Positions 8,312-17,011 are shown, numbered from the stretch's first letter. The stretch is 64,000 nt of DNA from Prauserella_A oleivorans (GCF_042685745.1 NZ_JBHUNT010000001.1:1922001-1986000), one strand, 5' to 3'. Notes: generated by a model from the sequence alone, not told the origin. A program made the numbers and translations.

Positions 8312-9001
8312 ATGAAGGCCACTGAGGAGAAGTGTGTGGCGGACGGCCAGATCACCATCTCGCAGTCGTTCGGCTTCAGCGCCAGCCACGAGCTGAGGCA
8401 GTTACCGGCCAGTCACAAGTGTCGCCGCAACCACGGCCACAACTACACGGTGACCGCCTCGGCGTTCGTGCGCGATGACGCCCCCGGAGACCTGTCGCCT
8501 CTCGGGGACTATCTGGCCGCGACGTTTGACCACCGGTTGCTCAACGAGCAGGTCACCTTCCACCCGACGAGCGAACTTCTCGCTGCGCACCTTGCCGAGT
8601 GGTTCCGGGACCATGTGGAATCGACAATGCCGATCACGCTGGTCGAGATGGTGGTGTCGGAGACCGCGACCACGTCAGCACGCTGTGACGGCGTCACCAG
8701 CGAGGTCACGATCTCGAAGACCTTCAAGACCAGCCACGGCGACGTCACGCTGGTTCTGGGGGCGGACGGACTCAACGAGGTTGGGTTCATCACCGATTTC
8801 GGCGACCTGAAGCCGTTCGGGACGTACCTCCAGGCGCCTGACGCCGACGCGGGGTTACGTGCTGCCGGCCCTGCGCTGGTCGCCCACCTGGCTGGCTGGT
8901 TCGTCGACAACGTCGAGCCGGAGATCCGCGGTCGACTCGTATCCGTACGGGTCGACTCGGGGACGACCACCGGCCTGTGGGAACGAGGCGATGCCTCGTG
9001 A
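8312..9001 (+). CDS. queD: Double-length QueD-like 6-carboxytetrahydropterin synthase
   Basis: 229 residues, about twice the family's usual 120. The first half has the full active site: SASHEL (His26), HKCRRNHGHNY (Cys37, His41, His43), DHRLLNE (Asp73, His74) and VVSETAT (Glu117). The second half repeats the fold (TISKTFKTS, GFITDFGDLKPFG, HLAGWFVDNVE) but lacks the HGHNY zinc ligands and catalytic Cys. QueD converts 7,8-dihydroneopterin triphosphate to 6-carboxytetrahydropterin. The ATG has GAAGGAGGG upstream. Its stop overlaps the queE start (GTGA), heading the deazaguanine operon. Confidence 0.85.
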   Translation: MKATEEKCVADGQITISQSFGFSASHELRQLPASHKCRRNHGHNYTVTASAFVRDDAPGDLSPLGDYLAATFDHRLLNEQVTFHPTSELLAAHLAEWFRDHVESTMPITLVEMVVSETATTSARCDGVTSEVTISKTFKTSHGDVTLVLGADGLNEVGFITDFGDLKPFGTYLQAPDADAGLRAAGPALVAHLAGWFVDNVEPEIRGRLVSVRVDSGTTTGLWERGDAS

Positions 9002-9452
9002 ACACGCCGGCCTTGGCTCCCGAACGTGTAGAGGGTTCCGCGATTCTCACGGAGAAGTTCGAGTCGTTCCAGGGCGAAGGCCCGTGGACCGGGCAGCGCT
9101 GCGTGTTCGTCCGGTTCTCCCGGTGCAACCTCCGGTGCGGCTTCTGTGACACCCCAGAGAGCTGGGACTGGAGCAGATACAACCCGGCCGAGGTCAGCGA
9201 CAGAGTCCCCATCGCCGAGCTGGTGTCGTGGGTGCGTGAGCGCGGCGTGGACATGATGGTGATCACCGGCGGGGAGCCGATGTTGCAGCAGCCCGCCATG
9301 ACCGCCCTCGCCCGCGGCCTGGCGAACGTGCGAGTGCAGGTCGAAACCAACGGCACGATGGCGCCCACACCGGAACTTGCCTCCTTGGTCGATCTCTGGG
9401 TGGTGAGTCCGAAACTCGCGAACTCCGGCATGACCTACTCAACCCGCATTAA

Positions 9453-10352
9453 GGGGTCCTAACATAATGACCTTGGGTGTGGTTTGATGCCGTGTCTTGT
9501 TGGTCTTCGGTGAGAGGTGGGCTGGGTGGGGCAGCGGCGTCCGTGGGAGGTCGACGACGGTCTGTGGGAACGGATCGAGCCGTTGTTGCCGCAGGTGGAG
9601 CGTCGGTTTCGACATCCGGGGCGTAAGCGGTTGGACGACCGCAAGGCGTTGTGCGGGATCATGTTCGTGCTCTATACCGCGATTCCGTGGGAGTTCCTGC
9701 CGCAGGAGCTGGGCTATGGGTCGGGCATGACGTGCTGGCGCCGGCTGCGGGACTGGACCGAGGCCGGGGTATGGCAGCGGCTGCACGAGGTACTGCTGGC
9801 GGAGTTGCACGCGGCGAACCGGCTGGATTGGTCACGGGCGGCGGTCGATGGATCGCATGTAAGGGCGTTAAAAGGGGGCCGAAAACCGGTCCCAGCCCGG
9901 TAGACCGAGCCCGCACTGGGTCCAAGCACCACGTGATCACCGACGGTACCGGCATCCCCTTGGCAGCCACTCTGACCGGTGGGAACCGGCACGACGTCAC
10001 CCAGCTGATGCCGTTGATCCAGGCGATCCCGCCGGTGCGGGGCCGTCGTGGACGGCCCCGCCGACGACCACGACGGATCTACGCCGACCGCGCCTACGAC
10101 CACGACAAGTACCGCAAACTCGTCCGTGCCGAGGGAATCACGCCAGTCATCGCCCGCCGCGGCGAGGAACACGGCTCTGGCCTCGGCGTGTACCGGTGGG
10201 TCGTCGAGGGCGCGTTCGCCCTGCTGCACTGGTTCCGGCGCCTGCGCATCCGATGGGAGATCCGCGACGACCTCCACGAAGCCTTCCTCACCCTCGGCTG
10301 CGCCATCATCTGCTGGCGCCGCCTCAAAGCCCACTCATTGTGTTAGGACCCC
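9453..10352 (+). mobile_element. IS5-family (IS427-like) insertion sequence, 900 bp
   Basis: Bounded by perfect 12-base inverted repeats, GGGGTCCTAACA at 9453-9464 and TGTTAGGACCCC at 10341-10352, and flanked by a TAA target duplication (9450-9452 and 10353-10355). It carries one transposase gene in two overlapping frames. The structure is complete and the ends are undamaged, so the insertion looks recent and the element potentially active. It sits inside queE. Confidence 0.95.
9517..10346 (+). CDS. IS5/IS427-type DDE transposase, made by -1 frameshift
   Basis: Frame A (GTG 9517 to 9903) gives RPWEVDDGLWERIEPLLPQV and AAVDGSHVRA, with the first catalytic Asp. Frame B (to 10346) gives SKHHVITDGTGIPLAATLTG, RIYADRAYD and WVVEGAFALLHWFRRLRIRW, with the second Asp and the Glu. 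The frames overlap at TTAAAAGGGGG (9868-9878), a slippery run suited to -1 frameshifting, as in other IS427-group elements. The stop codon falls in the right inverted repeat. Confidence 0.9.
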
Positions 10353-10839
10353 TAAGGCCGATGCCCTCTCGGCGTTGGTCGCGACAGACCGCGCGGTGTT
10401 CAAGTTCGTTGTCACTGAGCCCGACCGCGACCTCGACGAGATCGCCCAGCTCGTCGAGGAGCACCAGCTGGCTCCGGTGTGGGTGATGCCGGAAGGCACC
10501 ACCCAGGAGAAGGTTCTGGCCGGTATGGATGCGCTCTACGGCCCGGCCACTGAACGCGGGTGGAACGTCTCCACCCGCCTGCACATCCTGACCGGAGCGC
10601 GGTGACACCGATTCCCAGACCGAGCGCTGGATCGCGTGGTTTCCGCGCCAGCACCAACAACTCGGCGATCTCCCGTTTGGGACTCGGCTTCGGAGGACCT
10701 GACCGGGACCACCCTGATGCTCGCAGTCCCCAACGCTGCCCTGGCATGTCGCGCAGCGCCTGCGCGCCGGGGCTCTATCTCCAGCCGCCGCTGCTGACGT
10801 CTTTGACCCATTACCAAACCCGGAAGCGAGGCGAAGTCC

Positions 10840-11466
10840 GTGACCAACACCCTCGACAGGCTGGCTTCCAGCGACAGCCAGGACCTGGCGTCGCCGGGTC
10901 CGGTCGACACCGAGCGCGTCGCCGATCTTGTCGGCCAGCTCCTCGCCGCGATCGGCGAGGACCCCGGACGGGAGGGCCTGTCGGACACGCCGACCAGGGT
11001 CGCCGCGTGGTGGCGCGATTTCTTCTCCCCGGAGCCGTCGGCCACACCGACCTGCTTCACCGAGCAACACCTGAGCGGCCAGTTGGTCGTGATCGGCGGC
11101 ATGAGCGTCTGGTCGCTGTGTGAGCACCACCTGCTGCCCATGAACCTGGACGTCGCAGTCGGTTACGTACCGGACGGCGAGGTGATGGGCCTGTCGAAGT
11201 TCGGCCGCATCGCACAGCAGTACGCGGGTCGCCTCCAGGTGCAGGAGCGCTTCACTCGGCAGGTAGCCGACGAGATCGCCTTAGCGCTCGGCAGTAACGA
11301 CGTGGCCGTCGCGGTCCGCGGCACGCACCTGTGCATGAGCGCACGGGGTGTGCGGATGGAGGCAGCTCGTACCACCACAGTGCAGGCCGGTGGTCGATTC
11401 GAGAGCGATTCTGTGCTGTCCCAACAATTCCTCACCCTCGCCACCGACAGGTGGAGGGCAGCGTGA
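10840..11466 (+). CDS. folE: GTP cyclohydrolase I
   Basis: 208 residues, full length. Zinc ligands are visible: Cys94 and His97 in SLCEHHLLP and Cys165 in GTHLCMSARG. FolE opens GTP to 7,8-dihydroneopterin triphosphate, the QueD substrate and the first step to 7-deazaguanines as well as folate. Its place beside queD and queE argues that this copy serves deazaguanine synthesis. Start is GTG 10840. The stop overlaps the next ATG by one base (TGATG). The 234 bases before it (10606-10839) hold no recognisable gene. Confidence 0.95.
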   Translation: MTNTLDRLASSDSQDLASPGPVDTERVADLVGQLLAAIGEDPGREGLSDTPTRVAAWWRDFFSPEPSATPTCFTEQHLSGQLVVIGGMSVWSLCEHHLLPMNLDVAVGYVPDGEVMGLSKFGRIAQQYAGRLQVQERFTRQVADEIALALGSNDVAVAVRGTHLCMSARGVRMEAARTTTVQAGGRFESDSVLSQQFLTLATDRWRAA

Positions 11467-12281
11467 TGGCCAAAAGCATCGCCTTCTCCGCGATCGCGCC
11501 GCCCGACTACCTGAACGCCTTCGTCGCGCAGGAGCCCGCCAGCGTCCACCACGTGGCAGCCCAGCGTGTTCTTACCGACGCTGCCTACCGCGCGTTCTTC
11601 CACCGCGAAGCCCAGCGGGGCGCGGAGATCATTGTCGACAATGGAGTCTTCGATCTCGGCCACGCCCTGCCGGCCGCCGACCTGATCGCGGCAGCCCGCA
11701 TAGTCGACGCCCGCGAGATCATCCTGCCGGACGTCATGCGCGACGGGCTCGCCACCATCAAGGCCAGCGACGAAGCCGCCCACGAGATCCTCGACCTGAG
11801 CGACGAGTTCCGGCTGTGCGTCGTGCTGCACGCGGCAGACGATCAAGAGTGGTTGCGCTGCTACGACTACTTCGCTTCCAGCGACTACGTCGGAGCGATC
11901 GCGTTGCCCGCATCCCGGCGTCCGGCGCCCGAAGATCAGCTCTGCCGCACCCGCTGGGCGGCCACTCGGTATCTGGAAGACCACGGCATGATCGAGGACG
12001 GCATCGTCTATCGGCTGCTCGGCCTCGGCCGTACCGGACACCTGGAACTCGTCGAACAGCGCGAGCACGAATGGATCGCCTCGGTCGACGGGGCCGCGCC
12101 GGTCATCCTCGGCGCGATGGGCATCGCGATGCTGCCCGGCGGCCCCTACGAGAAGCCCAAAACTCCTCGGATCGAGGACCTGGGCCCCATCCCCGAGGAA
12201 CGGTTCGACCTGATCCGACGCAACATCGCCGTCGTCCGCGAAGCGGCCGGCAGCAGCGTCCGTATCCCGGAGGCCGCCTGA
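11466..12281 (+). CDS. TGT/DpdA-like (tRNA-guanine transglycosylase superfamily) protein
   Basis: 271 residues. EIIVDNGVFDLG, AREIILPDVMRDGLATI and DYVGAIALPASRRP follow the pattern of phage and bacterial TGT-like (DpdA-like) proteins, in which a DNG/DSG motif and a PDV motif line a TIM-barrel pocket. Family members exchange guanine in tRNA or DNA for a 7-deazaguanine base. It lacks the C-terminal zinc site of tRNA TGTs as far as I can see. ATG 11466 has GGAGGG upstream and overlaps the folE stop. Substrate (DNA, tRNA or nucleoside) is unproven; a base-processing enzyme of similar fold is possible. Confidence 0.6.
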   Translation: MAKSIAFSAIAPPDYLNAFVAQEPASVHHVAAQRVLTDAAYRAFFHREAQRGAEIIVDNGVFDLGHALPAADLIAAARIVDAREIILPDVMRDGLATIKASDEAAHEILDLSDEFRLCVVLHAADDQEWLRCYDYFASSDYVGAIALPASRRPAPEDQLCRTRWAATRYLEDHGMIEDGIVYRLLGLGRTGHLELVEQREHEWIASVDGAAPVILGAMGIAMLPGGPYEKPKTPRIEDLGPIPEERFDLIRRNIAVVREAAGSSVRIPEAA

Positions 12282-13348
12282 TGAACTTGCTCGCCAATGC
12301 GGTCCTGCCCGCACGCCCCGACTCGGCGTTGCGCAGTTCTCCCATCGCGGTGGACGGGCACACCATGGCCCCGGACCGCCTTCTGCGCTACCTCCAGATC
12401 AAGGTGCACCACCTGATCCAGGACCACGACTGGGACAGCATCCACGTCGTCGGCAGTTACGACCGCCAAGCGGTGATCTCAGAGCACGAGAAGACCGGCA
12501 AGCTGTTCAACTTCGAGCGCCCCACCGCCGACGTCCAAGGCCGTGACCTCACCGTCAAGGCATTCCCCGGTACCGACTACGTCCACCACTACGCACTGAT
12601 CATCGCCACTTACCTGGCCATGACAGGAAAAGCGGCCGACACCGTCACCTACGAGTTGCCTGACCCGACGTTGTCCCGCGAGGCGGTGGGGAAGCTCGAC
12701 CTCGAACTCGATGGCGACCTCGTGATCGTCGGCTGGGGTCTGGCGCACCTCGCCCCGCCGGGCGGCGTGTGGAACCACGGGCACGGCTACGCCTGGCAAC
12801 GCACAGAGATCCACGGCCGCCGGGTGGTCTACCTCGGTTTCCTGCACAGCATCTGGGGCGACGTCGCCGGGCGCGTGGTCACGCGCCTGGCGGAGCTCGG
12901 CGCCCGCGACGTCGTCTACGTCGGCAAAGTCGGCGCGCTGAACCCCGACATCGAGCCCAACACGCGACTGGCCACCGGAAACACGAGCCTCGTCGGTGGC
13001 AGCTTCGTCACGTGGCCCGATTTCTTCGGTGACTTCGCCACCGCCCAAGCGGGCGTGCACACCGGCGTCCACGTCACCTCGCCCTCGATCCTGCTGGAGA
13101 ACCGGGACTGGCTGACCGAGCACGCGGAGCACGCATTCGTCGATCCGGAGATCGGTCCAATGGGGGTCGCAGCACGCGATGCCGGGATCGATTTCGGCTA
13201 TCTACATGTCATTTCCAACAACCTCGCTCGCCATTACCCCGCGGACTTGTCCAACGAGCGTCACAGCGACGTTGTCCGACGGCGCACCGTCCTAATCAGA
13301 CAGATACAAGACGTCATCGCCAACCGACTGGCCGCTCGGCCAATCTGA
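12281..13348 (+). CDS. Nucleoside-phosphorylase-like protein
   Basis: 355 residues, longer than typical PNP/UDP-family enzymes. The C-terminal two thirds resemble that fold: VVYVGKVGALNPDIEPNTRL, HVTSPSILLENRDWL and FVDPEIGPMGVAARDAGIDF (compare the family's EMEAAG substrate loop), then YLHVISNNL. Such enzymes cleave the glycosidic bond of nucleosides, or synthesise it. Beside a TGT-like protein and a nucleotide kinase it could salvage or attach a deazaguanine base; this is inference. Its ATG overlaps the previous stop by one base. Confidence 0.5.
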   Translation: MNLLANAVLPARPDSALRSSPIAVDGHTMAPDRLLRYLQIKVHHLIQDHDWDSIHVVGSYDRQAVISEHEKTGKLFNFERPTADVQGRDLTVKAFPGTDYVHHYALIIATYLAMTGKAADTVTYELPDPTLSREAVGKLDLELDGDLVIVGWGLAHLAPPGGVWNHGHGYAWQRTEIHGRRVVYLGFLHSIWGDVAGRVVTRLAELGARDVVYVGKVGALNPDIEPNTRLATGNTSLVGGSFVTWPDFFGDFATAQAGVHTGVHVTSPSILLENRDWLTEHAEHAFVDPEIGPMGVAARDAGIDFGYLHVISNNLARHYPADLSNERHSDVVRRRTVLIRQIQDVIANRLAARPI

Positions 13349-13367
13349 ACCCCTTGGAGGGCACCAC

Positions 13368-14063
13368 ATGACGAACGCAGCACCTTTCTTCAACCCTGCG
13401 CGCGGGCGGGAGATCACGGTGGTCGGTATCGACGGCGCGGGCAAGTCCACCCTCGCCACCCGCCTGCACCAAGCGCTCAACGAGGCCGGCCACGAAGCGA
13501 TCCTGATCGGCAAGCACAGCACCGAAGTCCCGATGGACCCGGAGTTGTCCGCCTACGTCGATCGGCTCAACGCACTCGTCTACCGCCGCGACGCCCGCGT
13601 CGCCCAGGCGTGCGGCGACCATTACTGGCTGCTGGCGTTGGCCGCCTGGTACACCCTCCAGGACAAACTCGTCATCCAACCCGCTCTCGCCGCCGGAACC
13701 CACGTGATCCTCGACAACGCCCACCACAAGATCCTCGCTCGCTACGCGGTGAATCCCGAAGTCTCCACCAGTTTGGCCGAGCAGGTCTTCGCCCACCTCA
13801 CCGAACCCGACCTGGTCTTCTTCCTGCGCATCAGCGCCCGCGACGCGCTCGCCCGCAAGGGCGAGTTCAGCTCCCTGGAAACCGGCCACTCCGGCGCCAC
13901 GGACGAGGACTTCATCCGCTACCAGGACATCGTTCTCGCGAAGCTGCGCGAGCACGAGCAGCGCGGCGGATGGCTGTCGATGGACGTGACCGACATGGAC
14001 CGCGACGCGGTCTTCAAGACCGCCGCCGACGCGCTCGCCGACCGCCTCCAGCTCGCCATCTGA
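13368..14063 (+). CDS. P-loop nucleotide kinase (thymidylate-kinase-like)
   Basis: 231 residues. TVVGIDGAGKSTLATRLHQA is a Walker A of the thymidylate/deoxynucleoside kinase class. VFFLRISARDALARK fits the LID region with its Arg, and HVILDNAHHKIL fits the DRY-like substrate segment. It should phosphorylate a nucleoside or nucleoside monophosphate. In this operon the substrate may be a deazaguanine nucleoside rather than dTMP. GGAGGGC lies just upstream of the ATG, 19 bases after the phosphorylase-like gene. Confidence 0.75.
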   Translation: MTNAAPFFNPARGREITVVGIDGAGKSTLATRLHQALNEAGHEAILIGKHSTEVPMDPELSAYVDRLNALVYRRDARVAQACGDHYWLLALAAWYTLQDKLVIQPALAAGTHVILDNAHHKILARYAVNPEVSTSLAEQVFAHLTEPDLVFFLRISARDALARKGEFSSLETGHSGATDEDFIRYQDIVLAKLREHEQRGGWLSMDVTDMDRDAVFKTAADALADRLQLAI

Positions 14064-14094
14064 TCCCGCCCGCAGTCACCACGAGGAACGCACC

Positions 14095-15015
14095 ATGCCA
14101 GCGACCCAACCGACCGACGGCGAGTACGTGTGCCACGGCATCACCTGGGCGACAGGAGATCCCCGGCTGCTGCTGGCCCCGCTGCCCGACGGGCCGCTGG
14201 TCTACGCCGAGATCATGAACCAACGACTCGGCTTTGCGGTTGGTACTGGCCGGTGGTGCACCGGCCGGTATCAGTTCGCCGACACGGTGCGCGTCGAGGC
14301 CCTCGCCTGCCCCAACCGCGCGCCGACCGAGCAGAGCGACCAGTGCGGCCGGTGCTTCCGCCAGGACGAGTTCCGCTTCGCCCACCAGTTCCACCAGGGC
14401 GGCAACGTCCCCGAAGCCTTGCGCCAGTACATGGACCAACCGCACTGGCTCTATCTCGCCGCCTTCGCCGACGGCGCGACCAAGGTCGGCACCGCAGCCG
14501 AACCACGCAAGCAATCCCGCCTCGACGAACAGGGCGCCCTGATCGCCACCTACCTGACCAAGAGTCCCGACGGCCGGGCCGTACGGCACCTCGAAGACGC
14601 CATCACCCGCGGGCTGCAGATGCCCCAGACCGTCCGAGCCTCGACCAAGCTCAAGGCGCTGGCCAACCTGACCGACCTGACCATGGCGACCGCGACCCAC
14701 GACCGCCACGTCGCCCGCGCCGTTGACGCGCTCGCCGCCATGGGCACCTCGGCGATGCCGGAGAAGTGGATCCCTCCTGCCGAAGGCGACCGTATGCGCG
14801 TCGCCGACGGTGTACGGATGCTGTATCCACACGATCTGCGCGACGGTGAGCACGGCCTCACCGTCGTCTCGTGCGTCGGCACCCAGGTGCTGGCCGTCCT
14901 GGACGGTGCTGACGAGGTGGACTACGTGCTCGACCTCGGCACCCTCAAGGGTCGCCGCATCACGCTCGGCCCGTTCGCGTCGCCCGTCGCCGCCTTCCAG
15001 AACGCTCTCTTCTAA
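14095..15015 (+). CDS. DUF2797-family protein
   Basis: 306 residues, matching DUF2797. A Cys cluster (ALACPNRAPTEQSDQCGRC) suggests a zinc site. PHWLYLAAFADGATKVGTAA followed by RKQSRLDEQGAL is the conserved GIY-YIG-like segment of the family (YLAxF...KVGT...R...RL.EQGA). The function is not known; a nuclease-type fold is possible. It starts 31 bases after the kinase gene, so it is probably in the deazaguanine operon. Confidence 0.8.
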   Translation: MPATQPTDGEYVCHGITWATGDPRLLLAPLPDGPLVYAEIMNQRLGFAVGTGRWCTGRYQFADTVRVEALACPNRAPTEQSDQCGRCFRQDEFRFAHQFHQGGNVPEALRQYMDQPHWLYLAAFADGATKVGTAAEPRKQSRLDEQGALIATYLTKSPDGRAVRHLEDAITRGLQMPQTVRASTKLKALANLTDLTMATATHDRHVARAVDALAAMGTSAMPEKWIPPAEGDRMRVADGVRMLYPHDLRDGEHGLTVVSCVGTQVLAVLDGADEVDYVLDLGTLKGRRITLGPFASPVAAFQNALF

Positions 15016-15087
15016 CCGCCCCCGCCTGGCTGGTCAGCGTCCCGTCCGCCTAGAACCCGGCCCTGCATCCTGAAGCGAGGTACCCAC

Positions 15088-15927
15088 ATGGCACCCCTGG
15101 ACGCCGTTCTCGGTTGGGACGAGGACACCACCGCAGAGGCGTATGCCGCCTTCACCCGTGGCTTCCCCATGTACGGCGCCACCAGCCGAGACCTTGCCCA
15201 CCGCGCCGGTCTCGCCGGCAGCAGCCTGGTGATCGACCTGTGCGGCGGAGCGGGCGCGACTGCGGAAGCGATCCTCGATCTCGTCCCTTCCCAGGCCCAG
15301 GTCATCTCCCTGGACAACGCTGCGGCCATGCAACGCGTCGGCAGGCGGACCCTGACCGACCCGCGCCTGACCTGGGTCACGGCCCCGGCCGAGAACCTGG
15401 CCGAGCACGTTCCCGGCGCGGCGGACGCCGTGGTGTGCAACTCCGCGATCTGGAAGACCGACGTGCCACAGGTGCTCGCCGCCGTCCACCAGGTCCTGCG
15501 GCCAGGGGGCCGGTTCGTGTTCAACATCGGCGGCGGTTTCGCTGGCGTCCGCCACCCCGATGAGACCAGCGTGCGTCCCGGACCGTCGCTGAACACCCTG
15601 ATCCACCAAGTGGCGGCCAACGACTACGGCTACGCCCCGCCGCCGACCACCGAGGAAGCTCCTAAGCTGCCGCTGGACGCGGTCGCCGACCATCTCTCCG
15701 TCGCTGGGCTGACCATGCTCGACACCGAGATCGTCGCCCAGCACAGCACCATGGCGGAGAAGAAGGCGTGGCTGTCGATTCCGGTCTTCGCTCGCCCCAA
15801 CGGGGACTTCACGCACGCTCAGCGGATGGACATCCTCGACAAGGCGTACTCGCTGACCACGCCCGACACGCCTACCGTGACGAGCTGGCTCGTGGTGGTC
15901 GCACAGCGACCCAGGGAACAACGTTGA
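15088..15927 (+). CDS. Class I SAM-dependent methyltransferase
   Basis: 279 residues. LVIDLCGGAGATAEAIL is the SAM-binding motif I; ISLDNAAAMQRVG is motif II with its acidic ribose-binding residue; ADAVVCNSAIWK and VLRPGGRFVFNIGGG are motifs IV and V. The substrate is unknown; the long C-terminal part could cap the active site. The stop overlaps the TTG start of the next gene (TTGA), indicating translational coupling with a NUDIX hydrolase. Confidence 0.85.
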   Translation: MAPLDAVLGWDEDTTAEAYAAFTRGFPMYGATSRDLAHRAGLAGSSLVIDLCGGAGATAEAILDLVPSQAQVISLDNAAAMQRVGRRTLTDPRLTWVTAPAENLAEHVPGAADAVVCNSAIWKTDVPQVLAAVHQVLRPGGRFVFNIGGGFAGVRHPDETSVRPGPSLNTLIHQVAANDYGYAPPPTTEEAPKLPLDAVADHLSVAGLTMLDTEIVAQHSTMAEKKAWLSIPVFARPNGDFTHAQRMDILDKAYSLTTPDTPTVTSWLVVVAQRPREQR

Positions 15928-16475
15928 CCGCGCCGCCGCCGATCAGCAGCCGCGGCAGCGGGACAAAGTACTGCGACCATGCGGCCGTCGGTGTGCTCAT
16001 CTCCTCACCGGACGGGCTGCTGGTCTTCGAACGGGCGAGGCCCCCTGCGGGGATCGCCCCGGTCGCCGGCCATGTCGACCAGCACGGAGGGCCCGAGCAA
16101 GCCGCCCACATTGAGGTCGCCGAGGAAGTCGGCCTGACCGTCACCGCTCTTCACCTGCTGCTGACCGCATGGCGGCCCAACCACTGCCGCCGGCCGACCA
16201 GCGACCACGTGGGCCATCAGTGGTGGATCTATCGGGCCCAGACGTCTGGATCGGTCAGCCCATCTGCCCAAGAGGTGCGCGCCCCCCGATGGCTGCACCA
16301 AGACCAGCTCCAGCAGTACGCGCACCGCACCGCGGCCTATGCCGAAGGGCAGCTGAGCGAGGAGCAGTTCACCGCGAACCCCGGCTTGGAGCCGGTGTGG
16401 GTTCGATTCCTTCACGAGCTCCAACTGGTGACGCTGCCCGACGACACCCTGAGCTCGATCGACCAGGTCCTCTGA
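15924..16475 (+). CDS. NUDIX hydrolase
   Basis: 183 residues. The Nudix box is GHVDQHGGPEQAAHIEVAEE followed by VGL, with the usual Arg of REUxEE replaced by Ile; the metal-binding Glu residues are kept. Start is TTG 15924, overlapping the methyltransferase stop. NUDIX enzymes hydrolyse nucleoside diphosphates linked to another group, so a nucleotide by-product or pathway intermediate is a plausible substrate. It converges with another NUDIX gene 20 bases away. Confidence 0.75.
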   Translation: MTAPPPISSRGSGTKYCDHAAVGVLISSPDGLLVFERARPPAGIAPVAGHVDQHGGPEQAAHIEVAEEVGLTVTALHLLLTAWRPNHCRRPTSDHVGHQWWIYRAQTSGSVSPSAQEVRAPRWLHQDQLQQYAHRTAAYAEGQLSEEQFTANPGLEPVWVRFLHELQLVTLPDDTLSSIDQVL

Positions 16476-16495
16476 CCGTGCATCGGCGATGGGCC

Positions 16496-17011
16496 TCAGT
16501 GCGCTCCCACTACGTTCCCCGCCGCCAATCGGCGCACGTACGCGCGGATGCGGTCGCGGTCCTCGGGGAACACGCTCTCCCACGTCTCGTCCAGGTCGAC
16601 CCACTCCGACGGCTGGCCGGTCTCCCCGCCGAGCGGCACATCACGACTGACGACGGCCCCGTAGGACAGGCTCAGCGTCGGCGCCCAGTCGGCACGGAAA
16701 GAGCGGACAGCCACCGCGGCCGGCACAGGCAGCAGCTCGCCCGCCACGCCGGCCTCCTCCACGAGTTCACGGGCCGCGGCTGCCCGCGGCGTCTCGCCCG
16801 GCTCGACCTTTCCGCCAGGCGGTACCCATCCACGCACGCGGTGCCGCACGAGCAGGACGTGGCTGTAGGACGGGTCCGTGACCCAGACCTCGGCCGCGAG
16901 CGGCTCCATCAGCGTCTGATGGGCGCGCAGCCACGCCTGGGCGTCATCGAACTCCATCGCAGCAAGGCGAGCATCGGCGACCGCCGCTTCCACGGTCAAC
17001 TGGTCAATCAC
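16496..17011 (-). CDS. NUDIX hydrolase
   Basis: 171 residues with a canonical Nudix box: GGKVEPGETPRAAAARELVE then EAGV. PSYSHVLLVRHRVRGWVPPG is the preceding strand. I prefer the GTG at 17011 (VIDQLTVE); the frame is open to 17065, but those 18 extra residues are basic and unlike the family. Convergent with the NUDIX gene at 15924-16475. The substrate is unknown. A single CCTCATT motif related to the 6.4-kb repeat lies upstream near 17175. Confidence 0.8.
   Translation of the reverse strand: MIDQLTVEAAVADARLAAMEFDDAQAWLRAHQTLMEPLAAEVWVTDPSYSHVLLVRHRVRGWVPPGGKVEPGETPRAAAARELVEEAGVAGELLPVPAAVAVRSFRADWAPTLSLSYGAVVSRDVPLGGETGQPSEWVDLDETWESVFPEDRDRIRAYVRRLAAGNVVGAH

Larger units (their letters stand above)
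8998..10605 (+). pseudogene. queE: queE (7-carboxy-7-deazaguanine synthase), interrupted by an IS element
   Basis: A radical-SAM QueE gene split by the element at 9453-10352. The 5' part (GTG 8998) has FQGEGPWTGQR, the CxxxCxxC cluster motif (Cys43, Cys47, Cys50) and ITGGEPMLQQ. The 3' part (10356-10605) continues with ADALSALVATDRAVFKFVVT and ends at 10605. Removing the IS and one TAA duplication joins ATT-AAG-GCC in frame and restores 234 residues, the normal size. As read, the protein stops two codons inside the IS (9462). QueE turns 6-carboxytetrahydropterin into 7-carboxy-7-deazaguanine. Without excision it should be inactive. Confidence 0.9.

Noticed and set aside
10606..10839. Possible small gene between queE and folE
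   Set aside because: Three frames are partly open but short, with no ribosome site or known motif.
16404..16414. GGTTCGATTCC, a tRNA T-loop-like sequence
   Set aside because: It lies inside a NUDIX coding region, its flanks do not form a T stem and no acceptor stem or anticodon arm is near.
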